Assembly (NCBI GenBank): GCA_006937955.1
Contig: SSNP01000044.1
Span: forward strand, 909,126-973,125
Length of the DNA: 64,000 nucleotides
From: Pachypanchax playfairii
Lineage: Eukaryota > Chordata > Actinopteri > Cyprinodontiformes > Aplocheilidae
Direction: 5' to 3'
Part shown: positions 19,047-29,772 of the stretch, piece by piece
How the letters are laid out: each line of letters starts with the position of its first letter
How positions within the stretch are numbered: position 1 is the stretch's first letter
The notes under the pieces: model-generated
The model's database searches: none
The model's input: only the letters and a program-made list of their open reading frames with translations
What the model was told of the DNA's origin: nothing
Made by a program: the position numbers and the translations under genes

Positions 19047-20687
19047 ATGGATTTTTTTGAAAATTCTGGGGTTGATGTTTCAAAGAGTGTCATTGTTTCT
19101 GGTGTAACAAACACAGCAAAGGATGATGAAATACTCAGTGTTTTGAAATAATATGGTAAATTTAACAAAATATTTGATGATGATGAAAACTGCCCGTTAT
19201 ATAAAAACCTGATTATTGAGTATAAATGCAATTCTGCTATTGCGGAGCTGAAAAAGGTATTGCCATACACGCATATTTCAGAGAGCAACCCTGATATAAA
19301 ATTTTGCGTTACGCTACCTGAGATCTTAAAAAGTCAAACAAAAAGCACAGTCCCAGTGGTTCCACCGATTGACTACATGAATGAACTCAAATATCTGGCA
19401 AGACGGAGTGGTCAAAAGTTTGAAACTGTTCTTCAAGGTCTGCTTTCACAAATAAATGAGCATTTGGAAACCATGGAAGGGGAGACACTTAGTGGTCAAG
19501 ATGAACAAGGTGCCACTTTAATGCCTATTGTGAGCTCAGCGGTGCCCACCTTGCCTGGCCAGCAGGGGGTGCTAGCTGGAGCAACAGCTCAACAACAGTC
19601 ACACACTGCATCTGCATCGAGTAATTCCCCATCTGACCACCAGGGACCACCGTTTCCACCTCAAAGACTCTCACTCTCCCATGCTGAAATAAATCCACCT
19701 GAAATTCAAAAGGTTGTTGTGGAGCACATTGTAAGAACAGAAGAACTCACCACACACTCAATACCTGCTTTGAGACTCCGTCCATTCTCCGGTAAAACAC
19801 CCAAACCTGAAAAAGAAAGTGATTTTGAAACATGGAGATCACACATTGAACTGCTGTTGGCAGATGTAAACTTACCTCCAGTTCAAGTCACCAGGAAAAT
19901 AATAGAAAGTTTGCTGTCTCCTGCGGCTGATGTTGTGAAGGGCCTGAAACCAGATACATTACCAGCTGTATATCTGCAAGTGTTGGATTCGGCATACTCC
20001 ACAGTCCAAGATGGAGAAGAACTGTATGCACAGTTTTTAAACATACTGCAGGACCCTGGTGAAAAACCCTCTAGCTACCTTCAGCGTCTGTTATTAACAT
20101 TGAACACAGTCGTCAAGAGAGGTGGAGTCACAGCGTCAGACATGGATAAGCACCTATTAAGACAGTTTTGCAGAGGGTGTTGGGACAATGCCATCATTGC
20201 CAGGTTACAGCTGGAGAAAAGGAGAGAAAACCCACCAGCCTTTGCAGAGCTACTTCTCCTGTTAAGAACTGAAGAGGACAGGCAGTTGGTGAAGGAGAGC
20301 TTGAGGAAGAAACACATGGGCTCCTCCAAACTTCATGCTTCTCTTCATGCTCAAACATGTTCCTGCAGCCACTCAGACACTGACAACGTCTCGATTAATG
20401 AGCTTAAAGAGCAGGTGAAGAAGCTGCAGCAGCAAATGTCAGAGCTGCTTGCCCGGACAACCCACACCTCTGCCAACTTCAGCAAAACCAGACCACCTCA
20501 ATCAGGTGGCAAGGCACCAAGCGCCAGACCTCGAGCCGGTTTCTGCTTCAAATGTGGAGAAGATGGCCACATAGCCACTACCTGCACTCAGCCAGCAAAC
20601 TCCATTCTCGTCAAGCAGAAAAAGTCTCGGCTTCAACAAAGACAAGAAAAATGGGATAATAATAACAATCAGGCTCAGTTAAACTGA
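19047..20687 (+). pseudogene. Ty3 gag with PNMA-like N-terminal and capsid regions, one premature stop
   Basis: Gag would form the capsid shell that packages element RNA. From the ATG at 19047 the frame is open except for a TAA at 19149-19151; the segment from 19152 to 20687 stays open. The N-terminus (SVIVSGVTNTAKDDEILSVL, then an aspartate-rich turn) looks like the RRM-like N-terminal domain of PNMA proteins. The centre (LRPFSGKTPKPEKESDFETW ... VVKGLKP ... PSSYLQRLLLTLN) matches the PNMA/Ty3 capsid pattern. A coiled-coil-like segment (INELKEQVKKLQQQMSELLA) and one CCHC zinc knuckle, CFKCGEDGHIATTC, follow, then a basic/glutamine-rich end. The stop codon TGA (20685) directly follows a possible slippery site. 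Family assignment to PNMA relatives is by motif reading. Confidence 0.88.
20678..20684 (+). promoter_or_regulatory. Candidate -1 ribosomal frameshift site GTTAAAC
   Basis: The last gag codons read CAG TTA AAC TGA, so G TTA AAC is in register immediately before the gag stop. A -1 slip continues into CTG AAT TCA, the pol frame, which stays open into protease. GUUAAAC is the slippery heptamer known from equine arteritis virus. Confidence 0.7.
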
Positions 20688-23600
20688 ATTCAGCCTCTGC
20701 TGCGGGACAAGCGGGGCCTGCCAGAACACAATGTCCCAACCACAAAGATGAAAAGCATTGGCATTCACTGCCAAAAGGACTGATTGGAACAAAATGCACT
20801 GCTCAGATAATAATCAATGGAACACCGATCAACTGTTTACTGGACACTGGCTCTCAAGTAACTACCATTCCGGAGTCGTATTTCAAAGCTCATCTGTCAG
20901 ACCATGCACTTCACCCTCTGGACGACATCTTTGAGGTCGAGGGGGCAAACGGGCAAGCTGTGCCTTACCTGGGCTATATCCATCTGGATGTCACTTTTCC
21001 ACCAGATTTCCTGGGTGTGCCCATAGATGTAGCCACGTTGGCTCTGGTGGTGCCAGACCTCAGGGTCCACCTGCCATTCATCCTGGTTGGCACAAACACA
21101 CTGGATTCTGTTTACGCCCTGTCCAGCGAGCAGAAGCCTGACTTTCATCCCATCCCCTATGGCTATCGTGCTGTCCAGAAAGTATTGGAACACAGACGAC
21201 TGATGAGCAGTGAGGAACACCATGGACTCGTCCGGCTGAATAGCATTAATCCACAACTCATTCCTGCTGGAGAAACAATCCTCCTTGAGGGCATTGCAGT
21301 CACCCATTCCTTGCAAAATGAAAAAGCTGTGATTATTGAACACCCCACATCCTTCCAATTACCTGGCGGACTTATGGTGCAGTCTTGCCTTGTTGATTAC
21401 ACATGTCAGCATCCAAACCTCCTTCCTATACCTGTTAAGAATGAATCAGATCATGACCTTTACTTACCTCCTCGAGCTCTGCTGGCCGAAATCAGTGCCT
21501 TCCAGTTTGCCTCCTGTGCTGCACAAGCCTCTCCGAAGTCCATGCCATCCATCTCGTCCGAACCGCTGTTCAACTACAATTTCGAAGACTCACCCATCAC
21601 ACCAGAATGGAAAAACAGGATCATTGCAAGGCTAAACGGCATTCCGGAAGTCTTTGCAAAACACGAGATGGACTTTGGCAGAACAGACAAGGTAAAGCAT
21701 CAAATTAAGCTCCTGGACCCAACCCCGTTCAAATAGAGACCTCGACCCATCCATCCCCAAGACCTGGATGCCGTACGACAACATCTCCAAGAATTGGTTG
21801 AGTCTGGTGTGATTCGAGAATCTGACTCACCTTTTGCCTCACCCATCGTGGTCGTCAGGAAAAAGAACGGCAGCATCAGACTCTGTATTGACCACAGGAA
21901 GCTTAATTTACAGACCATCAAGGATGCATACGCATTACCCAAACTCGAGGACACCTTCACAGCGCTCACCGGGTCTCAGTGGTTTTCTTTGTTGGACTTA
22001 AAATCAGGATATTATCAAATCGAAATGGATGAGAAGGACAAAGCGAAAACTGCCTTTGTGTGTCCCCTTGGTTTTTGGGAGTTCAATCGCCTACCTCAAG
22101 GAGTCACCAATGCGCCTTCTACATTTCAACGTCTAATGGAGAAATGTGTTGGAGAAATGAACCTGAAAGAGGTGCTTGTATTTATTGATGACCTCATTGT
22201 CTTCGCACCCACATTGGAGGAGCATGAGGAGAGATTCATGAGAGTCCTGAGTCGTCTAAAAGACTTTGGCCTGAAACTTTCAGTGGAGAAGTGCACCTTC
22301 TTTCAAACCTCCGTACGTTATCTGGGACATGTAGTCTCGAAGAATGGCGTTGAAACAGATCCTGCCAAAATTGAAGCCCTGAGATCCTGGCCTCCTCCCA
22401 AGACTCTCAAAGAACTCCGGTCATTCCTTGGATTCGCCGGATACTACCGAAGATTTTTCAAAAATTTCTCAACAATAGTGAAACCCCTCCATGAACTCAC
22501 CTCCGGATATCCACCATCACAGAGAAAATTTAAGCTGTTGGTACAACCTGGAGAATACCTAAATCCAAAAGAGCCATTTGGAGGTCGCTGGACATCTGCA
22601 TGTCAACATGCATTCAAATCAATAAAAGAGAAACTTACTTCAGCGCCAGTCCTTGCCTTTGCCGACCCTCAGAAGCCTTACCTGCTGCACACTGATGCCA
22701 GTTCCACCGGGCTAGGTGCCGTGCTGTACCAAGAACAGGAAGGCCATCAGAGAGTGCTCGCTTACGCCAGCCGAGGCCTGTCCAGAAGTGAATCCAGGTA
22801 TCCAGCACACAAACTGGAATTTTTGGCGCTGAAGTGGGCTGTGACGGAGAAATTTAATGACTATCTCTATGGAACAACTTTTACCATTGTCACAGATAGT
22901 AATCCCCTAACCTACCTGCTCACCTCCGCCAAACTCGACGCGACGAGCTACCGCTGGTTGTCCGCTCTCTCCACCTACAACTTTAAAATCACATACCGGG
23001 CTGGCAGGCAAAACGCAGACGCCGATGGTCTCTCCCGCAGACCCCATGGCGAACTGTCATCCGATTTGATGTCACAAAAGGAAAAAGAACGAATCCTTAG
23101 ATTTACAGAACAACACTTTGAAAGCCCCAATGTCATCACGATTGATCCACATATTGTACAAGCTCTCTGTGACCGACACCTCACCTGTAGTGCACCTGAC
23201 TCAACTCCAGAACACGCCCTTGTCTACTTCTTGTCCATATCCGCTGAATGTCTGCCGGATAGCTACACTGCTGACGAGCAGTTTGCATCCTCTGTAGTTC
23301 CTCAGCTGAGCCCATCTGACATTGCCGACAAGCAACGCGCTGACCCTGTCATTAGACATGTGATAGCACAACTGGAGACTGGCGAATCACCACCCCCCTC
23401 TCTGAGGGAGGAACTCCCAGAGCTGCCGCTCCTCTTACGAGAACTACACCGATTGGAGCTCCAGGATAACATCCTCATTCGGAGAAGGCAGTTTGGGGCC
23501 CAGCTTCAACATCAACTCGTGTTACCACAGGAATGTCGCGCTGAAGTGCTGTCCAGCCTCCACGACCAAATGGGCCATCTGGGCATGGAACGCACCCTGG

Positions 23601-24199
23601 ATCTGGTGAGGAACCGTTTTTACTGGCCACGGATGGCCAACGATGTCCAGACCAAGGTGAAGACATGTGAGCGGTGTGTAAAACAGAAAGCACTACCAGA
23701 GAGAGCCGCACCTTTGGTGAACATCAAAACATCACATCCACTTGAACTTGTATGTATTGATTTTCTGACATTGGAACCAGACAAGAGCAAGACAAAAGAC
23801 ATCCTGGTCATCACAGACCACTTTACTAAATATGCCATTGCCTTGCCAACTCCAAACCAGAAGGCAAAAACAGTTGCCAAGCGCCTTTGGGAAGACTTCT
23901 TTGTCCATTATGGCATTCCTCAGAAACTCCACAGTGACCAAGGTCCCGACTTTGAGTCTCGAACTATAAAAGAACTCTGTGCCCTGGCAGGAATCCGCAA
24001 AATCAGAACTACACCATATCATCCAAGAGGCAACCCCGTTGAAAGATTCAACAGGACATTGTTAGACATGCTCGGTACTTTGGCAGAACAAGAAAAGACA
24101 CACTGGAAAGACTTTGTGAAACCTCTCGTTCATGCATACAACTGTACAAGAAATGACACCACTGGATTCAGCCCATACGAACTCATGTGCAGAAGTTGA
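20684..24199 (+). pseudogene. Ty3 pol: protease, reverse transcriptase, RNase H, integrase; one nonsense codon
   Basis: Pol makes and inserts the DNA copy. In the -1 frame relative to gag: a CPNHKDEKHW stretch, then aspartic protease with LLDTGSQ (Asp at 20843). RT follows with LPQGVTNAPSTFQRLM and the VFIDDL active site (22181). RNase H has HTDASSTGLGAVL and TDSNPLTYLL. Integrase has the zinc-binding HDQMGHLGMERTLDL...CERCV, then Asp in VCIDFL, Asp in HSDQGPDF and Glu in NPVERFNR, so the catalytic triad is intact. A TAG at 21734-21736 stops translation just before RT. After YELM (about 24189) the frame ends in TGA at 24197, where a short deletion has joined to the next block. All other domains are open, indicating recent inactivation. 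Confidence 0.93.
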
Positions 24200-25236
24200 A
24201 GACGCAACTGGAAACGAGCTACCAGCTAGCTTCTGACAATGCAGAGAAGTCTATGCTGAGGAACAAGTCATGTTTTGACAGAAGAGTCACGGCATCAGAA
24301 CTTGAAGTGGGAGATCGTGTGCTTGTCAGGAACTTGAGGCTAAGAGGGAAGCATAAAATTGCCGACAAGTGGGAATCCATCATCTATGTGGTGATCAAGA
24401 AAGCTGCCAACCTACCTGTATACACTGTGAGACCCGAGCATGCCGACAAGCCTCTGAGAACTCTTCATCGAGACCTACTCTTACCTTGCGGATACTTACC
24501 TGCCACATCTCAGGTCCAGTCAGAACCTACCAAGAGACCAGTCACACGAGCCACACTGACAACAGATCCTGAAAATGAACTCTCCGACGACAAAATTCTA
24601 CCATTAGCCTGGTATGAACCACTTACCTCTGACCCAGTCCGGTTCACTACCACTGTGAACATTCCAACACCACCGCTGGAATCTGCTTCACCCATTCCAG
24701 AGCTACAGCCAGATTTGCCTCTTCTGACACCTACCTCAACACCTGGAATGGAGTTTACTGGTTCCGATGAGCCTGTAATAGAAGGACCCGAACCACCATC
24801 AGAACCTGAACCTTTAGAATCCTCAGAATCTGAGGCTGTGATTTCTGAACCTGAACCTGACTCACCTGTTGAACCTACCTCTGAAACCAGTTCCTCTACT
24901 GAACAGTCTCCAGACACCAACTTACCTGCACCTGAAATCCACTTAGCTCCTGATCCGGATCCCGACGCCTCTACCTCCAATGGTGAACAGCCTGTGAGGA
25001 GCTCAACTCGAGCCAGACGAGCACCGCAAAGATTTCAGTACCACACATTGGGTCGTCCACTGCTGAACAGTATGCAGTCGATCTTTGATGGACTAGGTAA
25101 AGTTTTTTCCCTTGCCATACTAGAAGATGGGAGACTTCCTCGCACCTCTGGCCAGTCAGCTAGTTGCCAGTCCAGTCCATGTACAGGGACGTACATGAGA
25201 TCAGGGGGGGACCCTGTAACCCATGTCTCCCAATGA
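24190..25236 (+). pseudogene. Ty3 integrase C-terminal module and acidic extension
   Basis: This block is in a different frame from the preceding integrase. It begins with a helix-rich segment (QKLKTQLETSYQLASDNAEK), then a GPY/F-like module: GDRVLVRNLRLRGKHKIADKW and VYTVRPEHADKPLRTLHRDL. A long Pro/Ser/Glu/Thr-rich acidic extension follows (about 24560-25000), then STRARRAPQRFQY and a stop at 25234. The acidic tail has no recognised domain. The join at about 24190 lacks residues normally present between the last catalytic region and this module, consistent with a deletion. The frame then runs into the polypurine tract and LTR start. Confidence 0.82.
25197..25214 (+). promoter_or_regulatory. 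Polypurine tract of the Ty3 element
   Basis: AGATCAGGGGGGGACCC immediately before the 3' LTR TG. Confidence 0.8.
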
Positions 25237-25987
25237 TGATGTCTGCCACTGTTTCCCGCCGCAATGACGAGCCTTGCCACAAGTGGCGCTACAATAAAAA
25301 CGGCTGCGCCCTAGCCACTTCCTGTCACCATTGCTCTGCACCGTGGCTGGGACTCGAAGCAGAAGAACTACAAACTCTGCTCAGAACTGTGACAAACCCG
25401 CATAATAATTGCTAAAACTCAATGGTCAGGTTTTTTTTCCACCCCAGAATCCTCTACAAGAGGTGGCGAGCTGATCTGGTAGGACCTTTCTTTTTTTTTT
25501 TTGTTATCTCCAAGCCTCCGGACATCTTTAGTTTCTCCTTTTTTTTGGAAAAAAAACTGAACTTTGCGTTTTCCACAAGGATCGTAAATAAAACTGAACT
25601 TTGCGCTTTCCACAAGGATTGTAAATAAAACTGAACTTTGCGGTTTTCCACAAGGATCGTAACAAATGGAACTGTGAATAAAAAAAAAAATTAAAAAAAA
25701 ATCCAAAAGGAAAAGTACCTTTTGGTGAACTCAAACCTTGGGAAAAAAATTTGACTGGTATTTTGTGTTTTGTTTTCTGTTGTGTTATTACAAAGATAAA
25801 TTATTTAATGTGCTTAGTTGTTTTCCCAGTGTTTTTACAATACAATTTACTTTAACTTTAAAATTCTGTCTCCTCTCATCATTCATTCACCATACAAGCT
25901 CCCATAGCGTATCTGGTCTTCTGTTTTTTCCAATCACCATCCATTGCAATACTCAGTCCTAACGTCTCTAATATAGTAAGCGTTACA
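25215..25987 (+). repeat. 3' LTR of the Ty3 element
   Basis: 773 bp, aligned by eye with the 5' LTR apart from a handful of substitutions, one small length change near 25238 and the homopolymer gap. Same tandem units and AATAAA signals. Confidence 0.95.
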
Positions 25988-25991
25988 CTTG

Positions 25992-26075
25992 TTTTTTTGT
26001 TTATTATTTTTGCTAATTTAGTTTATTGATACTTTTGTTTATTGGTCAGGTGTGGGTGATTTTTTTTGTATAAAT
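25992..26075 (+). mobile_element. BEL/Pao LTR region, right part
   Basis: Continues the sequence broken at 18150: TTTTTTGT, GCTAATTTAGT, TTGGTCAGGTGTGGGTG and the TATAAATAGG box align with 30394-30460. It ends at the 32-bp direct repeat. Confidence 0.8.
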
Positions 26076-26108
26076 AGGAAAAAAACCTAACAAATCTGAG
26101 TCCAGCAA
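26076..26108. repeat. 32-bp direct repeat, right copy
   Basis: Partner of 17938-17969. Confidence 0.92.
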
Positions 26109-26969
26109 ATTCAAATAATGAATATTAATGAGTTGCAGCCCGAAGCCCGACGAATCTTGACGCAGATAAATTGAAAGGTCCCTAATGATATAAAATGTTT
26201 CATATTACAGGTTTATACTTCAGAAATAACCACAAAGTCATGAAATTTGCATGAAATGGCCTCTTTAAGTAAAAGTCCAATTAAGTGATCAGAGATGCAG
26301 TTTTATTAATAACACTGACACAATGCAGTGCAGAGAGTTTAGCTATAATCAGGTTATTATAAATTTGGGTTGTTCCATTTGAAAAAATGTTTAATCTGTT
26401 ACAATAACAACAAGCCAACCTGTTTCAGAGCTTTTATTTTGTTAAAAGATAAAAATTCATTAAAATAAAAATATTGTTTTGACAGACTCTTATCGTAGTA
26501 CTTGTGGAGGAGAAAACCACAAGAAGGATAATGAATATAAGTAGCTGTTTTTTATCCCTAATAACAGAGCGTTAGGCCTGTCAGATGGATGTGATCCCTG
26601 AAACCTACCTCCTGGAAGACGGAGACCGACTTACCATGTCATGATGAACCTCATGTGTCGAGAAATGGGGTCTACAATAACTGATCACATGATGTTTAGG
26701 CCAAACTTTTGCTGTGCTTAAGGACAGTTTAATCTTGTCTTAGTTATATACAGCAATGAGCTAATGCTAGAAGATTATAATCACCTTTGGGTACATCACA
26801 CGGGATTTGTTAGATTATATAGTAAATTTGATTATATAGTAGTTTCGATTATACAGTAAAATGCATCTTCAGCACTATGACAGAGATAAAGGGGGATCTC
26901 TAAATGAACTGGAAGTTCCAGCAACAGAATCTTCTTCAATTGATGTGTTGTTTTTACCATAAAGCTGTG
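26109..26969. other. Unassigned sequence
   Basis: About 860 bp, AT-rich. No gene or element recognised. Confidence 0.5.
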
Positions 26970-27059
26970 CATGGTTACACATGACTATATATGCTGCTTG
27001 CTGTCGAGGACGCATGCAGTTTTCTTCTGCTCTGTCTGCTCTCTCTGCGGGCTGTTGCA

Positions 27060-27592
27060 AATTGAAATTGAAAATGGATCTGGTTTTGTGGTCACTCAAC
27101 GCATTGGACAAAGTTTTTCAAATTTAAGGCCAATAAAGGGGGAGCCGTCATGCCCAGAATCGACACTTCCGGACGGATTTACCGTGGATTCCTGGGGCAA
27201 ATGGACGATGTTATGCCTGTCCTTTCTGGATGTCGAAGACGTGGAGGATGTGTACATATTTGGACTATTGATTGTAGGATACCTGCTAACTGGCACTTGT
27301 AATTACCTGATCAACAAATTCTAAAGTTGTGGAACGTATGGGCCTCATCTGGCAATACTTGGACTAAAAGATTTAGAGATCTGGACTGAAAACTGGATGC
27401 AGTCTCAGAGCAGTACCGCAAACAGCAGGCTGCGGATTTTGAACGGGACAGGGAGGTTCAGTAACGAGACTGCAAACTGGCTGATGGGGTTCTGGAGCTG
27501 AACCGCAAATTGGGTGTGCTGCTGGATCTCACTGGAAGAATTGGTGCCACCTTGGAGAAGTTGCAGGTTCAGCTTGGAGTGGAGAAGTGATT
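27060..27592 (+). pseudogene. Broken ORF: membrane segment plus coiled coil, family unknown
   Basis: A possible start is the ATG at 27073 (MDLVLWSLNALDKVFQI), which hits a stop at once; a neighbouring frame continues with PIKGEPSCPESTLPDGF, a WGKWTML segment, an acidic DVEDVEDV turn and a hydrophobic stretch of about 15 residues, ending at 27324. A third frame (about 27395-27592) encodes a charged, heptad-like segment. This would be a small membrane-anchored coiled-coil protein if the frames once joined; that is inference from order only. No similarity to gag, RT or transposase is seen. Confidence 0.35.
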
Positions 27593-27820
27593 GATTGGCT
27601 GCTGTTTATGTAATTTGAGTCTAATTTGGCTGGGATAGGATAGTTACTGATCCACAAAGCAGGATCTGACCTCTGTGTAGGGCACACCAAGCTGTTTAGT
27701 TAGTTACTTAAATAAATTCCATTTAAATATATATATTTTTTGTTTCTTAATACTGTGAAGCACTTTGGTTCACTTATGGCTTATGGTAAAGTGCTATGCA
27801 AAGATTGATCGATCGAAGGG

Positions 27821-27930
27821 ACGGACGGACGGATGGACGGACGAACGAACGAACGAACGAACGAACGAACGAACGAACGAACGAACGAACGAACGAACGA
27901 ACGAACGAACGAACGAACGAACGAACGATT
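27821..27930. repeat. Microsatellite (GGAC)n-(GAAC)n
   Basis: ACGG units pass into about 21 perfect ACGA units, forming the tail of the retroposon-like repeat. Confidence 0.97.
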
Positions 27931-28123
27931 GATTGAAAATCATAATGATAAACAGGGGAGAGATGTAAGAAAAAGATGTTTATTCTCATCGTGATTTTAT
28001 TATTTACTCTAACATGTAAATATCTTAGTGTTAATTTTTTAGTGCAAGAGAGCTATGAACAAGTAATTATTTCCCATGATAGAAGTAGAAAAGTATCCTT
28101 TGATCTGTAGAAACTTCTGCTCC

Positions 28124-29771
28124 CGTCAGGAGCTATGGGCTCCTGTTTATTGTAGGTGGGTTTTTGAGTTTAGTTGTGATTTTGGGGTTTTTGTCGTTGT
28201 ATTTATTTATGCTTGGGCTTTTGTTGACTTTTTGATCTAGGGTTTATTTGTTAGCATCTTTGTTTAGTCATTGTGTGTTATTGTGAACCTTTTGTATTAG
28301 TTTTGTCTTGGTCTTTCATTTTGTGTCTCTATGTTTAAGAATTCTGTGTCTTCTTTGGTTTTAACAGTTGATGTTCCATATAGAGACTTGTCATTTCCTT
28401 TGCTTCAATTCTTGTCAATTAGGTCATTGTCTATACCCGTGTCTCGTCTGGGTCCAGTACTACTTAAGGTTAGAGATGTCAGCAGTTCAGTGCCGGACCT
28501 TTGTCTTGTCTGCTGTTATGTCTTTTGTCGTGTCTTTTGTTATGTCCTGTGTCTAGAGTCATAGTGAATAGTCGTAGTTAAGAGTCATAGTCAAGATTTA
28601 TGTCAGGTGTCATTTTGCTGAGTGCATGTGAGTGTTCTCACCTGTGTTTCAGGGGGCGTGGCAGCCATTACCAGCAGGTGGATCCAGTTACCATCATTAG
28701 CCTCTGGGCTTAAGAGGGGAGCAGTTGCAGAGAGCAGGTGCCAGATTGTTCCACTCTGCTTAGTGGTATACAGTTGACTTAGTTAATCGAAGAAGTTTAT
28801 TCTAGCAGCTTTGTTGTGCTAAGAGACTTAGTGCTCATCCTTACCTGTGCTCTCCTTCAGAATGTCCTCAGCTGGACCTCCCTCCTCATCACAGTTTCCA
28901 CATTGTGGTCTCCCTGGTCCAGCCTCTCCTCTTCACAGCTTCCCACGCCATTTTCTCCTCTGTCCAGGATCTTCCAGGATATGGTTTCCATATGGATCTC
29001 CTCTCTGCCTCTCACTGGATTTCTCTGGCCTGCCTCTGCTCCGCTCCTCCAGCTCCCAGGATCCACCTGCCACACTCAGAGCATGTCTGTCCGCCTTCTA
29101 CCGACACTCTCACGCCAGCCACAGCTGTCTGGCACCTGCTTGCTTTCCCTGGACTCCTGCAATTCATCACTACAGTAAGCCATCTCCTCCAATCATTATC
29201 ACTCACCTTCCTTGTCATACCGTCACTAACCTCTCCTCTCCTCCACCTGTCCAGACTGGACCGCTCCCATCAGCATCTACTGATCCGCTCCCGCCGGGCC
29301 TGCACAGGCAGAATCAGTTTTTTTCATTTATTGTGACTGTATTCTTTTATCTGTGCTGGAGTTTTATTAAAACTCTCTTTTTTTTTTTTTTTTTTTTTAA
29401 ATCTCACCTCTTGTCCCTTGTCTCAAGTCTGCTGCTTGATTTAGAGTCATTATAGAAACTGAGAATCATGCCAATTTACAGTAAGATTTGTAGTCAAGAA
29501 TAGTCATCGTCACCGTTGGGAATTTTGGATTATCTACACTTTGGATTTTTTTTTGGACTTACACCTGCCTCCTCCACCACCGTGAGTAGAGTGCGTTATC
29601 GTTTTGGATTTTACTTTCACCTGGTTTTGAACTCTAAACATTTTTCTGGAACTTTGGACTTTTGGACTTTTTTTTTTTACCCTATCCTGTGTTTGTTAAT
29701 AAACTCCTTTTTTTTTTTTTTTATTTGAGCCTCGTTGCTTTTGAGATCCGCTCACCTTGTGGTTCATGACA
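28124..29771 (+). mobile_element. Long solo LTR with 5-bp duplication GCTCC
   Basis: GCTCC at 28119-28123 and 29772-29776 flank a 1648-bp segment that begins CGTCAGGAGC and ends GGTTCATGACA. No gag or pol code is found inside. T-rich runs and a TTAATAAACTCC polyadenylation-like signal near 29695 support plus orientation. It interrupts BEL/Pao sequence that resumes at 29773. The first base is C rather than the usual T, so the left boundary rests mainly on the duplication. Confidence 0.7.
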
Positions 29772-29772
29772 G

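Larger units (their letters stand above)
18151..25987 (+). mobile_element. Near-complete Ty3/gypsy retrotransposon with PNMA-like gag
   Basis: A 7.8-kb element with LTRs at 18151-18957 and 25215-25987, both TGTAAC...GTTACA, and a 4-bp duplication CTTG at 18147-18150 and 25988-25991. Order: LTR, gag, protease, RT, RNase H, integrase, basic/acidic C-terminal extension, polypurine tract, LTR. It sits in a BEL/Pao LTR whose uninterrupted relative is at 30231-30630. Lesions: stop in gag at 19149, stop in pol at 21734, deletion near 24190. The LTRs differ at few positions by eye, so insertion is recent relative to its neighbours. Confidence 0.95.
26970..27935 (+). mobile_element. Unclassified retroposon-like repeat with hairpin and microsatellite tail
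   Basis: Ends with an AGCACTTT (27759-27766)/AAAGTGCT (27788-27795) stem followed by ATTGATCG and tetranucleotide repeats, the 3' organisation of LINE-mobilised elements. Inside are two short coding-like pieces: one encodes WGKWTMLCLSFLDVEDVEDV followed by a membrane-like YIFGLLIVGYLLTG; the other a coiled-coil-like ELNRKLGVLLDLTGRIGATL (about 27500-27590, ending in TGA). Frames are broken between them. I do not recognise the family. Confidence 0.5.

Noticed and set aside
20960..21736. Start of protease at the GTG codon 20960
   Set aside because: The DTGS active site lies upstream at 20843 in the same open frame; pol is more likely entered by frameshifting at 20678.
28847..29455. 202-codon serine/proline-rich frame inside the long LTR
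   Set aside because: Overlapping alternative frames are equally open because of C/T-rich composition; no domain, and it ends in a T-run.
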